Shown here one piece after another: positions 22,901 to 32,779 of a stretch of DNA of 64,000 nucleotides. Source of the DNA: Malacoplasma penetrans HF-2 (GTDB lineage Bacteria; Bacillota_I; Bacilli_A; Mycoplasmatales; Mycoplasmoidaceae); the NCBI RefSeq assembly GCF_000011225.1, contig NC_004432.1, positions 930,001-994,000 of the forward strand. The letters are read 5' to 3'. The notes beneath the pieces are model-generated. The model did no database searches. It was not told the DNA's origin and was given only the letters and a program-made list of their open reading frames with translations. A program made the translations under genes and the position numbers. Within the stretch, counting starts at the first letter, position 1. The number at the start of each line of letters is the position of its first letter.

Positions 22901-23469
22901 TTCAATAAATAAGCATTTAAAGATTCTTTATTAGGAAAGTAAATGTTATTAAAGTAATAAGCATTATGAACATTTAAATAAGATTTTTTTGCTTCCTCTT
23001 CTGTGAAATAATATTTATTATTTCTCCCTCTATAAATATTTGTTGTTTCTTTGCTTTTTTCATTTTCTGCAGGTAATAATTTACCAACCAAAGTATTTGG
23101 GGTAGACCCAAGTGAGTCAGTATTATTTTTAATATATTCATTTAAATTTAAAGAAGAATTTACAGGAATAGTTTCTATATTGCTAGAGATACTTTGTTTA
23201 AAGTAATAAGGATCAGAAAACTTTTGAGAAGTACCATTTTTATTTACTAATCAATATTTATTATTTAATGATTCTTCAGTATGAGAAGTAAGATTAGATT
23301 TAGCATAATTTTGTAGTTCATTTAAATTATTAAACTCCCTATCCCCAAACTTATATGTAACTCGGTTAGATGCTAAAAAGGATGTAGAGGATGTAACTAC
23401 AATAGTTCCTGATAAAACTCCACTAAATGTGGCTAGTATTACCTTTGTTAAACTTTTTTTCTTTATCAT
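19978..23469 (-). CDS. Large membrane-anchored surface protein X (1163 aa)
   Basis: One open frame across many UGA Trp codons; the gaps between ORF pieces have no TAA or TAG. The N-terminus MIKKKSLTKVILATFSGVLS is a signal-anchor without a lipobox. It carries the same kind of short modules as protein Y: VTYKFGDREFNNLNELQNY, NKYYFTEEEAKKSYL, NIYFPNKESLNAYL, KFYSLDDFYKWV. The middle (21200-22450) is more helical. RBS AAGGAG precedes the start. It is probably an extracellular partner of the ABC-2 transporter encoded upstream. Confidence 0.8.
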
Positions 23470-23496
23470 ATTTGACTCCTTGATAAATATAGTTTT

Positions 23497-25299
23497 TTAG
23501 TAAAAGTTTTTTGAAACTGAAAACTTTCAAAACAGTGGACAAACAATAAAAAGTGATGGTATATATAAACCAAAAATTACTGTTGAAAAAGTGAATCATG
23601 TTTCATTTTTTGGTAAACCAAAAAAATCATATGAATTAATATCACTTGTATTTGCTGATGAATAAAATAAATATGCATTAGGTTGGATTTGTTGTAATGT
23701 ATTAACCAAATTATCAAGATCTGTTAATGAGATTAATTTATCAACATAATTTTCCCAATCTGTTTGACTAGTAATAGAAGAATCAACTCTTGTTAAATCA
23801 ATATCTGTATAAGTATAGTTTTGAGACAAAATTTTAAAACCACTACCATCATGTTTAACATATGTGTTTTTAACAAATTGCAAATCACTAACAACTGGTG
23901 CAGCTAATTGATTTTTAGTTTTGATATCAGTATATTTTTCTCTCATTTCTTGAGAAGTTAATACTCCTTGAAATGTATCAATATTTCAAATTGCATTGTT
24001 ATCAAAATATAAATAATTAATTAAGTCACTTAAGAAACTATTATATTTTTGTGAAATAAGATCAAATATATTTGGTATCTGATCTCTTACAAATTCTTTG
24101 TTTTTATACAAATAGTGAAATAAATTGGTTCCTTCATTATATCCATATAAAGATAAGATTGTATTTAGTTCATTCGAAGAAAATAAATTTTGGTTTCAAA
24201 TTTGGTTATTTTTAACAATTGATGTTAAAGAATTTAATTGTGCTGAATCATTTAAACTCACCACCGAATTTAATCTACTTAAATAATCTAGTGAATTAAA
24301 TATTTCTTGTTTTAATTCATCTTGACTTAATTTAAATATATTTATATCTCCAAAGTTATTATTTGAAATATAGTCATTAGAATAAGATTCACTATTTAGT
24401 CTTTGTTCATCTAAAGCAAATCTAACAAGTGATCCAGAATAACCATTTTTATTTAAGCTATTTATTTTGTTGTAGTCATCTTTAAAATTTAAATGATCTT
24501 TACCAATCACATAAAAAGGTGAGAAGAATCAATCAGCTATATTAATATTTGATCAAAAACTTAATTGTGTAATTGAAGAACTAAAGTTAGATGATAAATT
24601 TTGAGAATAGTCTCTAATAGCATAGTTCGTTTTAATAGCTACATACTCATTAGTAATATTTCTGTTGCTATCTAAAATATTTATATTTTGGTATTGATAT
24701 TTTTGAGAGCTTGAATATTCCATGCTATTGCTAACTGGCAATATTAAATGACTAACAAGAGATAAACCTGGTATTACACAAACTACTAAAAAGTTTGTAA
24801 TGATAGATGTAATATTAGACATTCTATAACTTAAGAAAAGAAATAGAAAGATGAAAAATGCAGATATAAGAATTTCACCAAAAAAGTTTATTAAATATAT
24901 TGTTGTATATTCACCTACATTATTAGAAATTGCTACAGAGATAGTCCCACCAACTAATGTATTAAATAGAATAGTTACAAATTGAATAAAGGATATTACT
25001 TGTACTTTTGATCAGAAAATTTTATTTCTAGATACTGATTGAGTAATTAAATCAAAATCAATTGAATTTCTAATATTGTTTGTGGATATTATATGGGTCA
25101 TTAGAATGATTTTTAAAAGCATTACTACAAAAAGAATCAAGCAATAATAATACAGAACTGAATAATAATTATTATTCACAAAATAAAGACTTACTATAGC
25201 AGTTACCGGAATCAAGAATAAGAATGAAATAACAAATCAAAACACATAGGATTTTTTTAACTGTTGGAAATATAGCTTTGTTACATTAATGTTTTTCAT
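23497..25299 (-). CDS. ABC-2 type permease with large extracellular domain
   Basis: 600 residues. N-terminal membrane helices include WFVISFLFLIPVTAIVSLYF, VLYYYCLILFVVMLLKIIL, a pair around FIQFVTILFNTLVGGTISV and ILISAFFIFLFLFLSY, and VVCVIPGLSLVSHL. A long Asn/Ser-rich, presumably extracellular domain of more than 300 residues follows, with a last hydrophobic stretch near the C-terminus (VIFGLYIPSLFIVCPLF). It starts 5 nt after the ATPase gene. The layout is that of an efflux or lipid/peptide ABC-2 transporter with an unusual extracytoplasmic loop; the substrate is unknown. Confidence 0.8.
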
Positions 25300-25304
25300 C
25301 TTTG

Positions 25305-26261
25305 TTACACCCTAAATATTTCATTATGTTTATTAACAATTTCTTCATTACTTACTTTGCCACTCCAAAGCACTTTTCCTTTATCAATAAAAGTTGCACT
25401 ATTAGCATAGTATTTAATTTCTTCTAAAACATGTGTAGAAATAAAAACAGTTACTTTGTTTTTTTGGCTAAGTTCTTTTAACAAACTTAAAAATTGTTTC
25501 CTAGTTATAGCATCTAAATTTGAAGTTGGTTCATCTAGGACAATAATTTTACTTTTAAGTAACAAAATTTTGATAATCAAAAGTTTTTGTTTTTGACCAG
25601 ATGATAAATTATTTGGGTCTTTATCTGCATCATTTAATAAGTCAAAATCTTCCAAATATCCATTTATTTTTTTCTTTAAAATTTCTATATTACTTGAATC
25701 ATACATTCTGCAAATTTCTAACAGATAATCAAAAACATTTCACTCATTTGGGAAAATTGGTTTATCTGGAACAAATGTAAGTTTTTGATTTGGATCACAT
25801 TTTTTTCTATTGATTCCATTTATTAAAATATCACCTTGATAGTTTAAATTTAAACCAATAATCATTTTGATTAGTGTTGATTTTCCAGCACCATTTTGAC
25901 CTATAATCACATGAAAATCACCTTCATCCACATTAAAATTACAATCTTTAATAAAGGGATCTTTCTTTTTACTACCATATCTCATGTACAAATTTTTTAC
26001 TTCAATAGCATGGTTGTAGTGTCCTGAGCTTTTTTCTTTTAAATTGGAGGTATTTACTTTTTTAGAGAAAAATTCATAACAAAAAAGATAAAACTTATCA
26101 ATGATATTAGATTCATTTCTATTTGATGAAGCCATTGAAACAGTTTTATTATTTGGTTTATTAAATTTATATTTTTTTATCTTTTTAAATTCTTTTGATT
26201 TCTTTAAAGTATTTGTCTCAGAATTTATATTGTTTAAATTTTCTTTGTTACTAAAAGTCAT
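25305..26261 (-). CDS. ABC transporter ATP-binding protein
   Basis: 318 residues. A Lys/Asn-rich N-terminal extension of about 85 residues precedes the nucleotide-binding domain. Walker A is IGQNGAGKSTLIK, the signature LSSGQKQKL, Walker B KIIVLDEPTSNLD and the switch VFISTHVLEE. It belongs to the BcrA/CcmA-type group that pairs with ABC-2 permeases, here the next gene. First gene of the operon; no strong RBS is seen before the ATG. Confidence 0.9.
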
Positions 26262-26838
26262 ATTTTTTAATTCTTAAATTAAATAACTTAATCACAAAAA
26301 ACTATTTAGATATTTAATGTTTAATTAAAAATTTATGAAAATGATTCCCTTCTTATAAAGGAATTACAATTTACATTTTGATTTAGGTGGACAAAAATTA
26401 TTTAGTTTTAAAACACCCATTCATCAATTTTGACTAACTTAATCTAAGTAATTTCACATCAATATTTTTCTATTAGTAAAAAATAATAAAGTTTATCCAA
26501 AATTAAGTTAGAGAATTGTAATTTTTAATTAAAGCATCATAATAATTAGCTAGTAAAATAACATAGTCATTTAACCAAAGTTCTAATAGATTTTTGCTAT
26601 TAAAAATTCTCCTTATGTTTTTAAATGTTTGAATAGGGTTTTCTATTCAGTATTATTTTTAACTTAATAATACTAAGCGTTAAATGTGATTGAAAATATA
26701 ACTAATTAATAGACTGCATTTTTGACTAAAGTCTAAATTATTCATTAATACAAATGTTTATTAAAAATTTTAAAAAATAAAAAATATAATATTGTTTTGT
26801 TGGAAGATATTTCTATTGATAAAAAATTTTGTTGACAA
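26262..26838. other. Intergenic region upstream of the ABC-2 operon
   Basis: About 580 bp of AT-rich DNA without a convincing gene or repeat. It should contain the operon's promoter on the minus strand. Confidence 0.45.
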
Positions 26839-26876
26839 TAAAAATAGTATTAAGCAATAAAACTTAATACTATTTT
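26839..26876 (-). terminator. Terminator of the 171-aa membrane protein gene
   Basis: AAAATAGTATTAAG / CTTAATACTATTTTT, strong stem with T-run. Confidence 0.85.
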
Positions 26877-26938
26877 TAATATTTGGTTACTAATTTCAAT
26901 ATTCAATTATATTAAACTGGTCAAGAATACTTTTTTAA

Positions 26939-27454
26939 CTATTTACTATTAATCTTTTCTCTTCTTACAGATACAATTGCTTCAATTTCATCTTTATTTG
27001 CTAAATATTCTTTTTTTAGTTTTCAGAATTTGATAACTATAAAAAAGTAAGCAACTATTCCTGTAATAGGAATTAAAAAACTAACCATTATCATTCATTC
27101 ATGGTGCTTATTAACTTCAAGATTATCACATTCTCACAAAAACCCTTTTTTAATAAATACAGTTGTTGCAATTCCGTGAACAATATAAATCCCCACAGCT
27201 AATGCTATACTCATATATAATCATGCACCATCTGAATTAGAACTACTGCTATCAGAAGATGTGACAGCCATCATAATTAAAAAACCAAACAATAACAAAG
27301 TAAGAATAAAGAAACAAATAATACCTGTATATGCTTGATATTTAACTTCTCTTAAATGCTTTAAATGCACAGCAAAATAAATTAATGGGTTTGAAAATTT
27401 AGAATTATTAGATTGATTTTCGAGTGTTTTATTTGATGAAACATTGCTTTGCAT
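26939..27454 (-). CDS. Membrane protein with three predicted helices
   Basis: 171 residues. Helices are YTGIICFFILTLLLFGFLIM, WLYMSIALAVGIYIVHGIAT and WMIMVSFLIPITGIVAYFFI. The N-terminal part is Asn/Ser-rich and the C-terminus is charged (EYLANKDEIEAIVSVRREK), probably cytosolic. An in-frame stop just before the ATG fixes this start. A 9-codon ORF with a better RBS (start 27486) lies immediately upstream. No family recognised. Its promoter region contains a C8T8 tract. Confidence 0.7.
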
Positions 27455-27456
27455 AT

Positions 27457-27486
27457 TTTAAATATTTTGAAAATTATTATTATCCA
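27457..27486 (-). CDS. Possible 9-residue leader peptide
   Basis: MDNNNFQNI with AAAGG about 10 nt upstream, ending in TAA 2 nt before the ATG of the membrane protein gene. The downstream ATG has no RBS of its own, so translation may depend on re-initiation. It may be chance. Confidence 0.3.
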
Positions 27487-27515
27487 TTTTTTAAACCTTT
27501 CATTCAAATAAATTG

Positions 27516-27546
27516 ATTCTAGCAAATTTCAAAAAAAAGGGGGGGG
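27516..27546 (-). promoter_or_regulatory. Extended -10 behind a C8T8 homopolymer tract
   Basis: On the minus strand eight C (27539-27546) and eight T (27531-27538) are followed by GAAATTTGC and TAGAAT (27516-27521). TGC before TAGAAT makes an extended -10 box. The tract fills the place of the -35 box and spacer. Confidence 0.5.
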
Positions 27547-27548
27547 TA

Positions 27549-27580
27549 AAAAATATTAAGCAGAAACTGCTTAATATTTT
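27549..27580 (-). terminator. Terminator of the first 1126-aa surface protein gene
   Basis: AAAATATTAAGCAG / CTGCTTAATATTTT with a 3-nt loop, 16 nt after the stop at 27596. Confidence 0.8.
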
Positions 27581-27595
27581 AAAGATTATAAATAA

Positions 27596-30500
27596 TTAAA
27601 TACTATATTGAACTGAATACTCAGATAATGATTGTTGATTAGTAATTCCTTCAAAATGAATATAAACTGAAACTGTTCTTTGAGCTTCATTAGGAATAAT
27701 AGTAAAAGTGTAATTGTTATTAGAATTTAAAATAGTTTGATATTGTCCACTTTTATAAGTAATCAATTCTTTTGCATATTGATAATTGTTATTTTGTAAT
27801 CAATTAGCAAAACTAGTTGGAGTGAAATTATTAAAATCTTCTTCACTCACAAAACCTTTACTAGTTGAGTAACTTTTTAACATATTGTCAGAAACAAATG
27901 ATAAGTTATCATTTGTACTATCTACATTACCTTTAACAAAACCTGTATAGTTTACAACCAAGTTTAAATCAGTGTTTGATCCATCAACTACTGATTGATC
28001 AATTTTTACATAGAAACTAATTGTACCTTGTGAATCATCATAATACATTGAAGCATCTATATTACTATTGTCTTTTCACCCTTTTGGAATTGCATTACCC
28101 ATGCTAGTTACTAAAAGGTTTTCAATTAAATCTTTTAGATTTGTATATGTTGTACTTCCTACAGTTAAACTAGGACTACTTCCATTCAAGCTATTAAATA
28201 TTTGAGATACTTGCATTTGTTTGAATTCAATTAATGCTTCACTACTATCATCAACAAACTCAACATTAAATCTTTGGTTATATTCATCTGTTGACATAAA
28301 TCCTGTAAAAGTTCTTGTTGCTACATAATTTGTAAAACCAACATTGCCATTTCCAATTTCAGAAGCATAGTTACTGTTCAATGAAATTGCAACTGTTAAA
28401 CTTCCAGTTTCATCATTTGCAGTTTTTGTGATTGTAAAATCATTTGAACTAAAACCAGTATAGCTTATGAATGAGTTAATGATGTCTCCATCAGTGATAG
28501 CTGAAGGAAGAATTAAATTCATATTTGTTCCACCAACTGTTGTTGGATTATTAAATCCAAAACTATAACTTGTTACTTTGTTTAAATTTGTATAAGTTAC
28601 ACTAAATGATTCACTAGTATTATTTGGTGAATATTCGCTAGGCATTGTTGCATCAATTTTTAGAGTACCTTGAGTATCATTTGCAGTTACTGTAAATCTC
28701 ATTTTTGAAATTGGATAACCTTTACTTGAATTTGTATCTACAAATTGTAGAAACTCTGAATTTGTAGAACTACTTGAAGTATTTAAACTAGTAAAAGAAG
28801 AAGGTAGTGTATTTGCACTTAATAGATTTTTAAGTTGTGCTACATTTCTAATATCTACTGTTGAGTTATTGCTATTTGCACCCATAAAGTTAAATGATGG
28901 TGTTGTATTACTTTTATTAAAAATAGTATAAGTAGTTGTAGCTTCATAAGTTTTTACACTTTGAGATAAATTACTCAATGAAGCACTCATTGGAATATAT
29001 TCATAAACTGCTTTAATTGTAATTTGACCATTGTTGTCATTTGTACTTGTAATACTATATGTAGTTTTAGGATAAAGTTGAGTCCCACTGCTATTAGTTA
29101 CTGTTTGAGATTGGAAAGATGCTTGGAAAGGATCTAAAGCATTAATATCTGCAACTTGAACTTTAGAGGGTACCATATTTAAAAAGTCATAATCAGTTGA
29201 AGTTGATAATGTTTTTCATGAAACTTTATTATTAATTTTATTAGTAGTATTAAATGTTTTAGTAATTACTCTTGGAGAAACATCACTTGGTAAAGTAGAT
29301 GAAAATCATGGGATTTGATATAAATCACAAGTAACTGTAATGCTACCATTAACATCATCAATTGTTGTTACTTTAAAACCATTGCTATCATTTTCTTTTA
29401 AAAATGAATTATTTAATGTAGTGATATCATTCTTTGTAATTTCACTTGGAATTTTTGAGCTTAAAACTGAATTATCAATTGTGAAATCTGATGCTTTTTG
29501 GAAACTATTAGTTCCATTTAAAAACCCAATAAAATCTCCTTGATCTTGTTGTGTGGAGTTTTGAGTAACTGCAATTGCTAACCCATAACTATTGGGGTTG
29601 TTTTCTACAGTAATAGTAGATGAATTTGTAGTATTAACTCTATTATTATAAATAGAGTTAATTAACATCAATTGACCAGTATAACCATAAACATTGTAAA
29701 TAGTTAAATTATTAGCATATTGTTTTGCATCATTAATTCCAGCTAAATCTAAATAAGTAGTAGGAGAAATTGCACTATTTGACCCATTACTACTTTGACT
29801 ATTTCATGAGGTTCCAGAAACTTTATAAATTATTGCTTCATCCTTAAATTTAAAATATAAGTTTTGATTTGAATCAAATGCTCATGATTTAATTCATTTA
29901 CTTTGAGACATTGGATAAGAATTTAAAGTTACATTACTTCCAGTTCCATCAATTATTACAGCAGTATTGTATACTACTGTAACAACTTTCCCATCTAGCA
30001 TTGTGTAGTAATCACGTTGTGGAGTAATTTGAGTATTTCTATACCCTACCATACCACTTGCAACTTTAACTTTGCTAGCTCAAATACCACTTGAAGCAAC
30101 CATATTTAATTGGTCATCTACTAATAAAAAGTAGATATCATAATTCGCATTTGGATAACCTGCATCATTAGATGCAACTTGTGTAGAATAAGGTAAAACA
30201 GAGACTAAATTTCTATTATTACCAATAGGAATTAAATTATAAAAATATCATCTATACTGATTACCAAATTCTGAATTACCAACAGGTAAAATACTTGTGT
30301 TTGCAGAATTCCCTGTTAATAATGTTCTAGTGTTTGTAGTTGGGTCATATAATATCCCTTTTGCATCATATGCACTACCAGCGCCACCATAAACCATTAC
30401 TTTACCTGATGATAATGCAGAAACAAAACGATAAGCAGAACCAACATTAACTGAATTTATTAAACCAGTATAATCAAGATCATGTTGATAAACAATAGCT

Positions 30501-30976
30501 CCGGTGGATGCATTAATTCCAATAAGTGGTTGTTTCCTAGTATTTCCAGATCAAAAACCTAGCACTCATATTAAGTTAGTGTTTCTATTATAGTCCCAGT
30601 TATATCAAGCACGAGGTCAAGCCCCATCATATGAAAGTGATGCAGAATTACTTCCATTATTTTTATTCCCATTAACATCTGGAACATGTTTAGTAAAATC
30701 AATACTTCATAAACTATTGCCATATCAATCTAAAGCTGTAATTGTATTTCCAATAAAAGTAACTGGCCCATTTTTAGTAGATAAATTTGCATTTTGGTCA
30801 TTAACTTCAGATGGAATAACATCACTTGATGAAGTAGCTTGATTAGTACTTGAAATGCTAGTAATTTTAGAATTTAAATCTGTATTTGAAGCAGGCAAAA
30901 CAATACCTAAACTTGCTGCAATTGCAGATATTGCACTTGTGAAAGATAAAATTAGCTTTTTATTTCTCTTTTTCAT
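27596..30976 (-). CDS. Large surface protein A (1126 aa), propeller-like N-terminus and repeated domains
   Basis: The signal-anchor MKKRNKKLILSFTSAISAIA lacks a lipobox. The first half has features of a beta-propeller or PQQ-like fold: ITALDWYGNSLWSIDF, RAWYNWDYNRNTNLIWVLGF, GKVMVYGGAGSAYDAKGIL, QRDYYTMLDGKVVTVVYN, KWIKSWAFDSNQNLYFKFK. The second half contains four to six repeats of about 85 residues, each with a line such as TANDETGSLTVAISL followed by TFTGFM, like the lipoprotein-associated type-17 domains of other mycoplasma surface proteins. It is a paralog of the gene at 32780-36160, of equal length. Probably an adhesin-like surface protein; no direct evidence of function. Confidence 0.8.
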
Positions 30977-31167
30977 ATGTCCTCAAATATAAAAATTAAG
31001 TTATTCTATTTTACTAAATATTTTTGCAGATTCAAAGTGCATGCATTCTTGTTTTGCTATGATTATTATTAAATATTTTAAAGAATAAAGTAAATATGAA
31101 TTCTTAATAAATCTTGTTTAACTAAATAAAATACTTTTTTAAAACTATTATGTAAATATTTTGTAAC

Positions 31168-31274
31168 AACTGAATTGACTAGTGAGTTTCAACTAAATTG
31201 AACAGTGAATTACAACTAAATTGACCAGTGAATTACAACTAAATTGACCATTAAAATACAACTAAGTTGAAAAG
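31168..31274. repeat. Tandem 23-bp iterons upstream of the DUF4143-type ATPase gene
   Basis: 4.6 copies of a 23-bp unit, best form AACTAAATTGACCAGTGAAT followed by TAC. Unit starts are 31168, 31191, 31214, 31237 and 31260; units 2 and 3 differ at a single base. They end about 40 bp before the ATPase start codon. Regular spacing of about two helical turns suggests a protein-binding array. Confidence 0.85.
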
Positions 31275-31312
31275 CTATGCTAGAATTTCATTAATTAAAA
31301 GGAAAAAATGAA

Positions 31313-32641
31313 ATGCAAAATAGGGAATTTATTTATAAAAAAAGAATTATAGATGATGTTATAGATTTTTATTCAAATATATCAGGTGCTATATATTTAA
31401 GAGGTCCAAAATGAGTAGGTAAAACAACTACAGCTAAACAGCATTCTAAAACTGTCTATGAATTAGGTGTTAAACCTTTTAGAGATGCTTTTATAAGTAA
31501 ATACAATTTTGATTACTTAGAAGTTTTTAAAAGCCCCAAACCTATATTGTTTGATGAATGACAAGAATTTCCTCAAATTTGAGATGATATAAGGGGAGAT
31601 ATTGATAGAAATTTTGGAAGTCCAAATCAATATTTTTTAACTGGGTCAAAAGAGATTTCTCCAGAAACAAGAAAAGAATTTATTCATCATAGTGGTATAG
31701 GGAGAATTCATGATTTAATAATGAGGCCAATGTCTCTATATGAATCAGGTGAATCAAATGGTTCAATTTCTTTATTGTCCCTATTTGATCCTTCTTTTAA
31801 AATAACCGGAATTAAAAGTGAACTATCTAACAAAGATTTAATTTTTGCAACATGTCGTGGTGGTTGACCAAGTTCTTTATCTTTAAAAAAAGAATATGCA
31901 TTGAATGTTGTGGAAACAATTGTTAGTTCCACAGTCAATGGAAAAACTTTTCTGGAAGAAAATGAATCTAATCAATATACAGATCCTGAAATTATGAATA
32001 AAATATTAAGGATTTATTCTAGGAATGTATCCACTTTAACCAAAAATCAAACAATGCTTAATGATTTAAATTCAGATGATTTTAATTTAAGTAGAACAAC
32101 TTTCAATAAATACAAAAATATTCTTATTGATTCATATTTAATTGAAGAAGCTTCTTCATGAAGTTCTTCTATAAGATCTAAAACCAATGTTATATCTACT
32201 CCAAAAAAATTATTTGTTGACCATTCTATTGGAATTCAAGCATTGAACTTATCCCCACAAAAACTAGAAGAAAGACCAATTGACTATGGTATATTTTTTG
32301 AAAATCTTTGTATCAGGGATTTAAGAATCTATTCTTCTAAACAAAATGGCAAGGTTTACTATTATAAGGATAGATATGGATTAGAAGCTGATGCTGTATT
32401 AACTTTAAAAGATGGAAGATATGCATTAATAGAAATTAAACTAGGTTTTAATTCAGCTTTAAACGCTTGTGAACAACTACTGAAACTTAAAAATAAAATT
32501 ATTGAACATAACAAAAATGTTAAAGATAAATCTCATCTAATGGATTTACCAAGTGCATTGATTGTATTACACTCTGGGCAAGATGCATTAACTTACAAAG
32601 AAAATATTCATATTGTTCCAATTGGTTGTTTAAAAGATTAA
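31313..32641 (+). CDS. AAA/DUF4143-type ATPase with C-terminal nuclease-like motif
   Basis: 442 residues; several UGA Trp codons. Walker A is LRGPKWVGKTTTAKQ, Walker B PILFDEWQEFP, then FLTGSKE (sensor-like) and the GGWPSSL motif typical of the family. The C-terminal part has YKDRYGLEADAVLTLKDG then ALIEIKLG, which resembles a PD-(D/E)xK nuclease core. Start: ATG at 31313, the only frame that stays open, with AAAAGG about 12 nt upstream. It is a lone plus-strand gene between two minus-strand paralogs, so it was probably inserted. Members of this family are common in bacteria and archaea and their role is unclear. Confidence 0.85.
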
Positions 32642-32704
32642 TATCCTGTAATCTCAATATTAAATAAATATTTAAATAATCTTTTTTAAAATTAACTTGA
32701 ACTA

Positions 32705-32742
32705 AAAAAGTACTCCTTAAAATAAATAAGGAGTACTTTTTT
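32705..32742. terminator. Bidirectional terminator between convergent genes
   Basis: AAAAGTACTCCTTA / TAAGGAGTACTTTT with T-runs on both sides. It serves the plus-strand ATPase and the minus-strand surface protein. Confidence 0.85.
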
Positions 32743-32779
32743 CTTTTAATTATTAATAAAAATAAATTAAATTTACTAA

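Noticed and set aside
17297-23469. Many separate small genes in this region
   Set aside because: All pieces are in one frame per protein and are separated only by UGA, which is Trp here; no TAA or TAG lies between them in the gaps I checked.
31168-31274. 23-bp repeats as a CRISPR array
   Set aside because: The units are head-to-tail with no spacers, and no cas genes are near.
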